DNA from: Verrucomicrobiaceae bacterium
GTDB taxonomy: Bacteria; Verrucomicrobiota; Verrucomicrobiia; Verrucomicrobiales; Verrucomicrobiaceae
DNA: 64,000 nucleotides
Direction: 5' to 3'
NCBI GenBank assembly: GCA_016795485.1
Contig: JAEUHM010000043.1
Coordinates: forward strand, 1-64,000
In this document: positions 34,279-41,470 of the stretch, in pieces
Layout of the letters: each line of letters begins with the position of its first letter
How positions within the stretch are numbered: position 1 is the stretch's first letter
Position numbers and translations under genes: made by a program
The notes under the pieces: model-generated
Told to the model about the DNA's origin: nothing
The model's database searches: none
Seen by the model: only the letters and a program-made list of their open reading frames with translations

Positions 34279-35238
34279 TCAGGTGTGCTGGCGATGTTTC
34301 GCATAGGCTTCAATGATGCGCTGGACTACAGGCAGGCGCACAACGTCCGCACTGGCGAAGTGCACAAACTTCACGCCGGGAACATTTGGCAATGCCTGGA
34401 TGGCCTCGATCAAGCCCGAGCGAACATTGCGCTTGAGGTCGATTTGAGTGGGATCTCCCGTGACCGCGCATCGTGAGCCTTCACCCAGACGGGTGAGGAA
34501 CATGAACATCTGTTCCGAAGTCGTGTTCTGCGCCTCATCCAAAATGATGAACGCATTTTTCAACGTGCGTCCACGCATGTAAGCAAGAGGCGCGACCTCC
34601 ACGATGCCGCGCTCAATGAGGCGCTCGGCTTCATCCGTCTCCACCAAATCGTAGAGAGCATCGTAGAGCGGCCGGAGGTAGGGAAAAATCTTCTCCTTCA
34701 GATCGCCTGGCAAGAACCCAAGAGCCTCCCCTGCCTCCACGGCTGGTCGCGTGAGGATGAGTCTTTGAACTGTCTTCTCCCGCAAACATTGCAGCGCCTG
34801 AGCCACAGCGAGGAAGGTCTTGCCGGTGCCAGCTGGCCCCACACCGAAGGTCACTTCGTTGTCCTTCATGGCGCGGAGGTATTCGATTTGTCCGGGTGTC
34901 TTCGCCAACACGGGTGGTCGGCGTGATCCCGTCTGGAGCTTCAAATCCATGACTGCTTGCGCGGGCTTGGAGCCAAGAGAGTCGCGGACAGAAGTTGTGA
35001 CCATCTGGATCATGTGAGGACTGACCGCTCCGCCCTGGCGGAGCACGTCCTCAAGTTGGTTGAGCACCTCGCGCACGGCGCCAATGGCCGTCTCGGTGCC
35101 TTCGAGTTTGACCCAGCCGTCTCGGGAGGTCGTCCGCGCATCAAACGCGTCCCCGATGTGGCGGAGTTGGTTGAAATCCTCCGCAAGCAGGCTCTGGAGC
35201 AGCTGTGGAGTGTCGTATTCTAAAGTGATCGTGGGCAT
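34279..35238 (-). CDS. phoH: PhoH-like ATPase
   Basis: A 319-residue cytoplasmic P-loop ATPase. An N-terminal KH-like segment (about 10-80) precedes the ATPase domain with FGVGPAGTGKTFLAVAQALQ (Walker A near 140), LTRPAVEAGEALGFLPGDLK, IEVAPLAYMRGRTLKNAFII, then LDEAQNTT (Walker B) and GSRCAVTGDPTQIDL. In this family it is linked to RNA metabolism together with YbeY, which is not in the window. The ATG at 35238 gives the usual start; the frame to 35289 adds nothing recognised. Confidence 0.93.
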   Translation of the reverse strand: MPTITLEYDTPQLLQSLLAEDFNQLRHIGDAFDARTTSRDGWVKLEGTETAIGAVREVLNQLEDVLRQGGAVSPHMIQMVTTSVRDSLGSKPAQAVMDLKLQTGSRRPPVLAKTPGQIEYLRAMKDNEVTFGVGPAGTGKTFLAVAQALQCLREKTVQRLILTRPAVEAGEALGFLPGDLKEKIFPYLRPLYDALYDLVETDEAERLIERGIVEVAPLAYMRGRTLKNAFIILDEAQNTTSEQMFMFLTRLGEGSRCAVTGDPTQIDLKRNVRSGLIEAIQALPNVPGVKFVHFASADVVRLPVVQRIIEAYAKHRQHT

Positions 35239-35352
35239 GAAATGAAAAGGGTTTTGCAGGATTGGACAATGGAACAGGCGCAAGCGCACAAAACCACCCA
35301 GGGCGGCTTGCAGGCCCGGGCGGAGATTATCATGGGAGTAGCCTGCCCGCTT

Positions 35353-35787
35353 TTAGCGGTAGCCGTAGGCCAATGCCCAAAAGACACCTTTGTCGATGGC
35401 AGAGGTGACGCTGAACACAACGGTGTAGGTGCCAGTCTTTGGCGGATTGACCCTCACCGAGGTGAAGTTGTCACCCGTGCCCATCGTGGGGGCGATGTGG
35501 ACGGCCTTGTTCTTCTCGTCAAAGATTTGGATCTCCAGTTTGCACTTGTCGTTGGCTGTACCGAGCCAGAAGGCATACTCGTTGCCCTTGAAGAGTTGAT
35601 GGCGGACCATCAGCTTCTGGCCGGATTTCACCTCGCCGTTGTAGTAGTCTTCACGGACGATGAACCCCTGCTCAACGTAAGGCGCGGCGGCCTCCATCGC
35701 GAAGGAGTGAGCATCATCTACGGAGGCTGATGCAGGCACCCCCAGCAAGAGTGCTGGAAGCAGGAGGGAGAAAAGGCGTCTCTTCAT
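35353..35787 (-). CDS. exported hypothetical protein
   Basis: A 144-residue protein with a signal peptide (MKRRLFSLLLPALLLGVPASA). The mature part is a compact beta-rich domain with VREDYYNGEVKSGQKLMVRH, AFWLGTANDKCKLEIQIFDE and PPKTGTYTVVFSVTSA, like a small jelly-roll or PPC-type module. I do not know the family. It lies 21 bp downstream of another exported protein gene and is probably co-transcribed. Confidence 0.72.
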   Translation of the reverse strand: MKRRLFSLLLPALLLGVPASASVDDAHSFAMEAAAPYVEQGFIVREDYYNGEVKSGQKLMVRHQLFKGNEYAFWLGTANDKCKLEIQIFDEKNKAVHIAPTMGTGDNFTSVRVNPPKTGTYTVVFSVTSAIDKGVFWALAYGYR

Positions 35788-35808
35788 CAGTGGGGTTCCA
35801 GCAGCGGG

Positions 35809-36627
35809 TTACTTCGTCGTGATGACTTTGAGCATCTGCTCACAACTCTTGCTGATCGTACCGACCGAGTCTGGTGCAAATCCTTCTGCACTGCGATCCA
35901 TCACGGCTTTGATTTCAGCAAGCGCAGACTTGGCCGAGGACACAGCCGCGTTGTTTTTGATGCTGTCAGGCATCTTCTGGATCTGGGAGAGGAAGTGATC
36001 CACCAGCATTGGCTGATAGAGCAACTCCGCACTGTCATTGGAGTAGTTTTTGCCCACCACCGAAGTCACCGCAGCCGTACCACGCAACCAGCCTCCAATG
36101 GAGACACACTGGGCCAAAGGAGCGTCCTTCAAGCTCTCCATTGTATCGCGTACGGTCGCTTGCGTGCGGTCGAACTCCTTGCGAATCGTTGACCAGTCGT
36201 CCTTGTCAGCAGCTTCAAGAATGGCGTTGGCGTGAGGATTCACGGCCTTTTTCAAACCAAGAGCAGTAGCGATGTCGATCACCTCGCGGCCAATATCTTC
36301 CACCGCCTTACGGTCCTGGGCCTGAACGGCGACAAATCCTTCTGCCACAGCCAGACCGAAGAGCATCGACAACAGCGCGCGATCACCCGAAGCCGAGGCC
36401 TTCACTTTGCGGAGTTCCTGCTTCCAGTTGGGCTCGCCCAGCTTGTCCAGCACGGCAAAAATCTCACTTGGAACCGGCACCACGACGTCGTCCATGACAT
36501 AGCCAGGGAAACGTGATGGGTCGAACTCCTCGACCGGCTGAGCACCACCCTGAGCAGACACTGGAGATACCAAAGCCGTGGCGACCAAGCCAAAGACGAG
36601 CGAACGGATGCGAGAGGATGAAATCAT
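35809..36627 (-). CDS. exported helical hypothetical protein
   Basis: A 272-residue protein with a signal peptide (SLVFGLVATALVSPVSAQGG) and a mainly helical mature domain. Seen: EFDPSRFPGYVMDDVVVPVP, LLSMLFGLAVAEGFVAVQAQ and AQCVSIGGWLRGTAAVTSVV. A C-terminal Cys (ISKSCEQMLKVITTK) could pair with an internal one. No family is recognised. The ATG at 36627 is used because the longer frame to 36750 destroys the signal. Confidence 0.72.
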   Translation of the reverse strand: MISSSRIRSLVFGLVATALVSPVSAQGGAQPVEEFDPSRFPGYVMDDVVVPVPSEIFAVLDKLGEPNWKQELRKVKASASGDRALLSMLFGLAVAEGFVAVQAQDRKAVEDIGREVIDIATALGLKKAVNPHANAILEAADKDDWSTIRKEFDRTQATVRDTMESLKDAPLAQCVSIGGWLRGTAAVTSVVGKNYSNDSAELLYQPMLVDHFLSQIQKMPDSIKNNAAVSSAKSALAEIKAVMDRSAEGFAPDSVGTISKSCEQMLKVITTK

Positions 36628-36871
36628 GGCGGCAGACAAACTGATTTTGCTCCTCAAAGAAACGCCATAACCCCGCAGCGAGCAAACGATTTGAGCCCTT
36701 AACCACGCCGCCAATGGCCATCCAGAGAGCCTTTCTTGTGCCACCACCATGGCGACGAACCTCGTGATGGGAAGCGGGCGAAGTTATGTGTTACCTCTTC
36801 TTCATCGCCCAAGAATCTGTTTGCGCCGTTCTGGTCTTGAAGCCAATTGAGCCAACTCTTTGCTCCATCAC
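36628..36871. other. divergent intergenic region
   Basis: About 240 bp between the exported-protein operon (leftward) and kdsB (rightward). No gene, tRNA or strong hairpin seen. Promoters for both directions are expected. Confidence 0.4.
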
Positions 36872-37624
36872 GTGTCCCAATCGACCCGCACCCTCGTTGC
36901 CATTCCAGCCCGCTGGGGATCGACACGATTCCCTGGCAAGCCGTTGCATCACATCGCTGGTAAACCTCTGGTCCAGCACGTCTGGGAGCGCTGTCAGCTT
37001 TGCAAAAGCATCGACGAGGTCGTCATCGCCACAGATGATGAACGCATCGTCCAAGCCGCTGCGGATTTTGGTGCCAAAGCGGTCATGACCTCTCCAGAAC
37101 ACCCGAGCGGCACCGACCGGATCGCGGAGGCTGCCTCGAAGTGCGGTGATTTTGACGTGATCATCAATGTGCAGGGCGACGAGCCGCTGATTTCGCCGGC
37201 ATTGATCGATCAGCTTGCGGCTCAATTGCGCGCCGAGCCAGCGATTCGCATGATCACCGCTGCGGCCATCATTCATGAGGACGCTCAGGTGCAGGACGCC
37301 AACATCGTGAAGGTGGTCACCGATGTCTCAGGCGATGCGCTCTATTTCTCTCGGAGCCCGCTGCCGTTTGTTCGCAACCGCCAGCCAAACACGGTGCACA
37401 AACGCCACTTGGGCATCTATGGCTTCCGCAAAGACTTCCTCCTGGAGTTTGTGAAGTGGCCGCCCTCAATGCTTGAGCTTACCGAGTCTCTTGAGCAGCT
37501 TCGGGCAATGGAAAACGGCGTTCGCCTCCGAGTCGTGATGACCGATGACTTGTCGCCCGGTGTTGATACGCTGGAGCAAGCCCAGGCTCTGGAGCGCGCT
37601 CTCACGCAAACTTCCACGACCTAA
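36872..37624 (+). CDS. kdsB: 3-deoxy-manno-octulosonate cytidylyltransferase
   Basis: A 250-residue enzyme activating Kdo as CMP-Kdo for lipopolysaccharide core synthesis. Seen: LVAIPARWGSTRFPGKPLHH at the start, EVVIATDDERIVQAA, AVMTSPEHPSGTDRIAEAAS, DVIINVQGDEPLI and RHLGIYGFRKDFLLEFVKWP. The start GTG at 36872 gives the normal family N-terminus; TTG at 36860 is possible. With the arabinose-5-phosphate isomerase at 28 kb it shows a Kdo-containing outer membrane. Confidence 0.95.
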   Translation: MSQSTRTLVAIPARWGSTRFPGKPLHHIAGKPLVQHVWERCQLCKSIDEVVIATDDERIVQAAADFGAKAVMTSPEHPSGTDRIAEAASKCGDFDVIINVQGDEPLISPALIDQLAAQLRAEPAIRMITAAAIIHEDAQVQDANIVKVVTDVSGDALYFSRSPLPFVRNRQPNTVHKRHLGIYGFRKDFLLEFVKWPPSMLELTESLEQLRAMENGVRLRVVMTDDLSPGVDTLEQAQALERALTQTSTT

Positions 37625-37631
37625 CGCCTCC

Positions 37632-38078
37632 ATGGACGCCACCGCCGAAACACCGACTTGGCTACCATTTGCAATCGTTGGCGGCTTCTTGGTCTTTTTC
37701 CCTTTGCTCTGGTGCTCCGTGATCGGCTTGCTGAGTGCTATGGGCGGCTGGAATCGCCTCGCTAAGCTGTATCCAGCAGGAGACAAACCCATCTCGGGCG
37801 AGAGTCATCGCTACGTCACTGGCATGGTGGGCGGAGTGAGCTACCGAAACGTCCTGAATGTCCATCTGACCTCTGAAGGCTTCTTTCTAGAGCCCATGGT
37901 TCTCTTTCGATTCCGCCATCCTCGGCTGTTCATTCCGTGGAAAGCTGTCACGGAGCGAACTCCCGCGTCCGTGCTTTGGTGGAAGGCCATTCGCTTGACG
38001 ATTGGCCTCCCCAAAGCAGGCACCATCACTCTCCCGGCTAAGTTGATTCAAGATCAGCCGAAACGAGCTGGGTTCTAA
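37632..38078 (+). CDS. small membrane-anchored hypothetical protein
   Basis: A 148-residue protein with one strong membrane helix (FAIVGGFLVFFPLLWCSVIG) and a beta-rich tail containing LTSEGFFLEPMVLFRFRHPR and HPRLFIPWKAVTER, resembling a small PH-like domain. The ATG at 37632 lies eight bases after the kdsB stop, so it is probably co-transcribed. A hairpin at 38092-38110 follows. Confidence 0.7.
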   Translation: MDATAETPTWLPFAIVGGFLVFFPLLWCSVIGLLSAMGGWNRLAKLYPAGDKPISGESHRYVTGMVGGVSYRNVLNVHLTSEGFFLEPMVLFRFRHPRLFIPWKAVTERTPASVLWWKAIRLTIGLPKAGTITLPAKLIQDQPKRAGF

Positions 38079-38091
38079 TCACCGAGGATCA

Positions 38092-38110
38092 AAAAGGCAG
38101 TAGCCTTTTC
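38092..38110 (+). terminator. short hairpin ending in T residues
   Basis: AAAAGGC (38093-38099) pairs with GCCTTTT (38104-38110) around a 4-base loop, 14 bp after the stop of the preceding gene. The stem ends in its own T-run. It is short for a terminator but well placed to separate the kdsB operon from the LexA-like operator downstream. Confidence 0.5.
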
Positions 38111-38124
38111 AGGGAGCCATCGTA

Positions 38125-38142
38125 TATGTTCACTTGAACATA
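38125..38142. promoter_or_regulatory. LexA-like operator (SOS box)
   Basis: The palindrome TATGTTCACTTGAACATA has 8-bp perfect arms around a 2-base centre and contains TGTTC-N4-GAACA, the motif described for LexA in Verrucomicrobia. It ends 12 bp before the ATG of a radical SAM gene of the DNA-repair type, so LexA bound here would block expression until DNA damage. The function of this copy is inferred. Confidence 0.75.
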
Positions 38143-38154
38143 ATATCTGGTTCC

Positions 38155-39462
38155 ATGGAGCTCATGCGCAAACTCGAAATCCTGGCTGACGCCGCCAAAT
38201 ACGACGCGTCTTGTGCTAGCTCCGGAGCTCAGAGGAAAGATTCAAGAACAGGCAAAGGCGTTGGCTCAACCGGTGGCATGGGAATCTGCCATAGCTACAC
38301 ACCGGACGGACGCTGTGTGTCGCTACTGAAGGTTCTGCTCACGAACTCCTGCCTCTACGACTGCCACTACTGCATCAACCGCCGCTCTTCCGACGTGCAG
38401 CGGGCACGCTTCACCCCAGAAGAAGTCGTGCAGCTCACGCTCGACTTCTATAAGCGCAACTACATCGAAGGACTGTTCCTTAGCAGCGGAATCGTTCGCA
38501 ATGCGGATCACACGATGGAGCAAGTCATCGAAGTGGCGCGTCAGTTGCGCGAGGTGCACGACTTTCGCGGCTACATTCACCTGAAGACGATACCAGAGGC
38601 ATCTCAGGCACTCATCGACAAGGCTGGAACCTATGCAGACCGCATCAGCATCAACATTGAGCTGCCCACTCAAGCAAGTCTGGACCAACTGGCTCCAGAG
38701 AAGAACATCGCCAACACGAAAGTCGCGATGAACGGCATCCGTGCACGCATCGACGAGGTGCAAGACGCTAGAAAGCAGGCCAGACGCATCATGGGTCGAC
38801 CACGAGCCAAGCCCCCAACATTCGCAACAGGTCAAAGTACGCAGATGATTGTTGGTGCAGATACGTCGAGTGACTCGGTAGTACTACATCGTGCCGATGA
38901 ACTCTACCGCGACCACCGTCTGCGGCGCGTCTACTACGGTGGATTCAGTCCCATTCCGGCTCCCAGTGTCATTTTGCCCATCAAGCCGCCACCCTTGGTG
39001 CGCGAGCACCGTTTGTATCAAGCTGACTGGCTCCTGCGCTTTTACGGGTTCGGCGTGTCCGAGTTGGTGCCGCAATCACACCCGGATCTAGATCTGGAGC
39101 TCGATCCCAAGCTCTCCTGGGCGCTCAGAAACCGAGCTCTGTTCCCTGTGGACATCAATCGAGCACCAAGAGACCTGCTTTGGCGCGTCCCTGGGCTGGG
39201 CACCGTCAATGTCGAACGCATCTTGTCTGCAAGGCGCTTCAGCAGGCTTCATCTTGCGGATCTTCAGCGTATGCGGGTGAGTTTGAAGAAGGTCATGCCT
39301 TTCATCATGACCGCAGACCACCGTCCGCGAGTTGCTACATTGGAGAACGATCACCTGAGGCTACAGTTCTTGCCAGGTCCGCGGCAACTGGAGTTCGATT
39401 TCAACCCAAAAGCATCCGCAACAGCTGCGGATGCTCTCATGGTACGCAGCGGACAGCTATGA
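38155..39462 (+). CDS. putative DNA modification/repair radical SAM protein (SplB-like)
   Basis: A 435-residue radical SAM enzyme. The cluster-binding motif is CLYDCHYC (Cys66, 70, 73) and is preceded by the family-specific GVGSTGGMGICHSYTPDGRC. The barrel continues with NYIEGLFLSSGI and ISINIELPTQASLDQLAPEK. The C-terminus carries a helix-hairpin-helix DNA-binding motif (VPGLGTVNVERILSARR, near residue 350). The family is annotated as a putative DNA modification/repair protein and is related to spore photoproduct lyase. Its ATGA overlap with the next gene and the SOS-like operator support a DNA-damage role. Confidence 0.93.
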   Translation: MELMRKLEILADAAKYDASCASSGAQRKDSRTGKGVGSTGGMGICHSYTPDGRCVSLLKVLLTNSCLYDCHYCINRRSSDVQRARFTPEEVVQLTLDFYKRNYIEGLFLSSGIVRNADHTMEQVIEVARQLREVHDFRGYIHLKTIPEASQALIDKAGTYADRISINIELPTQASLDQLAPEKNIANTKVAMNGIRARIDEVQDARKQARRIMGRPRAKPPTFATGQSTQMIVGADTSSDSVVLHRADELYRDHRLRRVYYGGFSPIPAPSVILPIKPPPLVREHRLYQADWLLRFYGFGVSELVPQSHPDLDLELDPKLSWALRNRALFPVDINRAPRDLLWRVPGLGTVNVERILSARRFSRLHLADLQRMRVSLKKVMPFIMTADHRPRVATLENDHLRLQFLPGPRQLEFDFNPKASATAADALMVRSGQL

Positions 39463-40340
39463 TCACCGCACTGATTGATCCAACCTTTGATTCCTGGCTC
39501 AAAAAAGCCCGGGAACTGCTGCAAGGTGGCGTGTATCCCGAGCAAATCGACTGGGTAGATGCCACCCGAGAAGCAAGCCTGCTCCAGGAAGGGCCCATTC
39601 GTCCAAAACACGATGCTCCCGCGGTCAAGGTGCCCAGCGACTTCGTGCAACTCGCTGAAACTGTATGTGCTCACCGCGATGAACGCCGCTTTGCCGTCCT
39701 GTATCGGCTATTGCACCGCCTGACTTTGGGCGGAGAGCGTCATTTGCTCAAACACCCTTCTGATCCAGACACACGCCAATGCCAGATTTGGGCCAAAGCA
39801 GTGGGAAGAGACATCCACAAGATGCATGCGTTCGTCCGCTTCCGCTTGATAGGCACCGACGAGCCCACGGGACGTGAGCAGTTTGTGGCATGGTTTGAAC
39901 CCGAGCATCGCATCGTCAAGCTCGCGTGTCCGTTCTTTCAGAAGCGATTCGCCAACATGGATTGGTCCATCCTCACTCCGGACGAGTGTGCAATCTGGGA
40001 CGGAGAGACACTCGCCTACCTGCCCGGCGTCAGCCGCCTGGAGGCACCACCCGCTGACGCACATGACGACCTTTGGCGAACCTACTACCGCAGCGTTTTC
40101 AACCCAGCGAGACTCAAAGTCCAAGCCATGCAGTCGGAGATGCCGGTAAAGTATTGGAAGAATCTTCCCGAGGCACAAATCATTCCCTCTCTTATTGCAG
40201 GAAGTGATCAGCGGGTGCAAAGAATGCTCTCAAGCCCCGAGCGACCGCTCAAGCCCGCGCCCGACAATGCTTATCTCCACAGTCTCAAGACTCGCAGAGC
40301 CAATCCATCCGTATCAGAGACTCACTCGCCTACCCATTGA
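39459..40340 (+). CDS. DUF4130-type DNA metabolism protein, partner of the radical SAM enzyme
   Basis: A 293-residue protein of the family found next to the radical SAM repair enzyme. Seen: FDSWLKKARELLQGGVYPEQ, RFAVLYRLLHRLTLGGERHL, KAVGRDIHKMHAFVRFRLIG and WFEPEHRIVKLACPFFQKRF. Some family members are fused to a uracil-DNA-glycosylase domain; here the chain stops after the DUF4130 part with a short disordered tail. The ATG at 39459 overlaps the previous TGA. It converges with the lactonase gene and overlaps its stop by 19 bp. Confidence 0.9.
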   Translation: MITALIDPTFDSWLKKARELLQGGVYPEQIDWVDATREASLLQEGPIRPKHDAPAVKVPSDFVQLAETVCAHRDERRFAVLYRLLHRLTLGGERHLLKHPSDPDTRQCQIWAKAVGRDIHKMHAFVRFRLIGTDEPTGREQFVAWFEPEHRIVKLACPFFQKRFANMDWSILTPDECAIWDGETLAYLPGVSRLEAPPADAHDDLWRTYYRSVFNPARLKVQAMQSEMPVKYWKNLPEAQIIPSLIAGSDQRVQRMLSSPERPLKPAPDNAYLHSLKTRRANPSVSETHSPTH

Positions 40341-41443
40341 ATGCAAGAGGGCATGGGCATTTCAGCGCCATCGCCTATCGGAGTCAACGAACCGCTGGCA
40401 CCATCGATCTTGAAGACCTTCACCGAGTTTCCGGGCATGTTGGCACACAGCAGCCAAGCCCCATCCGGAGTCACCAGGAGGTTTTGAGGCCCCTTTCCGC
40501 CGCTTGGTTGAATGTTGATCAACGTTAGCTTGCCATCGTCTCCGATGCGATAACTGGCAATGCTGTCGTGACCACGATTCGTGCCAAACAAAAACTGCCC
40601 ATCGGGTGTGATCTTGACGTCGGCGGTGTAGCTGGCTCCCGAAAACTCCGCTGGCAGCGAGGAGATGTTTTGAGCCTCCGTTAACCGCCCATCCTTTGGC
40701 TCCCAGACGAAAACCGTGACAGTGTTTTTGAGTTCGTTGATGACGTAGACGAAATCGCGCTTGGGGTGAAAGGTCAGATGTCGCGGACCTGATCCCGGAG
40801 GTAGAGATGCAAACGCCTGAGCGGGATTCGGCGTTAGTGATGCGTTCTGAGCGTCCATTTGATAAATCAGTATCCGATCAATGCCCAGATCTGCTGCGAG
40901 CGTGAAACGGTTGTCCGGACTAACTACAATGCTGTGCGCAAACGGTCCCGTTTGGCGCTTAACGTCCACACTAGAGCCGACGTGCTGATGAAATGACGCT
41001 GCTGGCTTCAGTTTGCCATCGGCGTCCACTCCAAGAGCCGCTACACTGCCGCTGGAGTAGTTGGCATTCACCACCGTTCGGCCCGTGGCATCGACATCGA
41101 GGTAGCAGGTGGCCGCACCTCGTGAAGACTGCCGATTGATAAGCTTCAACTGCCCGCTGCGATCAGGGATAGCGAATGAAGCAACGTTCTCGTCCACCTT
41201 GTCGCCAAACTTCTCAGCATCCACAGCGAACAAGAAACGCTTGTCTTTGCTGACAGCCAGGAAGAACGGGTTCTGCACATCCGTGGTGCGATGCAGGGGC
41301 CTCAGAGAACCGGTTTTGCCATCAAAACCAAATGCGTGAATGCCCGCTTTCTCACCCGAAGCAAAAGCCGACACAAAAACGAGGGAATCGGCAGCAGAAA
41401 GGAAGGTAGATGTCATCACAAGCAGCGTGGAGATAATGCGCAT
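40322..41443 (-). CDS. exported lactonase-family seven-bladed propeller (6-phosphogluconolactonase-like)
   Basis: A 373-residue protein. The signal peptide (MRIISTLLVMTSTFLSAA) is followed by propeller blades typical of the Pgl lactonase family (GIHAFGFDGKTGSLRPLHRT, FLAVSKDKRFLFAVD, SGPRHLTFHPKRDFVYVINE, ADVKITPDGQFLFGTNRGHD, GPQNLLVTPDGAWLLCANMP). The cytoplasmic enzyme hydrolyses 6-phosphogluconolactone; an exported copy probably acts on another lactone. The ATG at 41443 restores the signal. It is divergent from a PQQ-like gene with only 27 bp between starts, so their promoters must overlap the coding ends. Confidence 0.85.
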   Translation of the reverse strand: MRIISTLLVMTSTFLSAADSLVFVSAFASGEKAGIHAFGFDGKTGSLRPLHRTTDVQNPFFLAVSKDKRFLFAVDAEKFGDKVDENVASFAIPDRSGQLKLINRQSSRGAATCYLDVDATGRTVVNANYSSGSVAALGVDADGKLKPAASFHQHVGSSVDVKRQTGPFAHSIVVSPDNRFTLAADLGIDRILIYQMDAQNASLTPNPAQAFASLPPGSGPRHLTFHPKRDFVYVINELKNTVTVFVWEPKDGRLTEAQNISSLPAEFSGASYTADVKITPDGQFLFGTNRGHDSIASYRIGDDGKLTLINIQPSGGKGPQNLLVTPDGAWLLCANMPGNSVKVFKIDGASGSLTPIGDGAEMPMPSCIQWVGE

Positions 41444-41470
41444 GAGTTCATTCCGTTGGTTCAAGCACTC

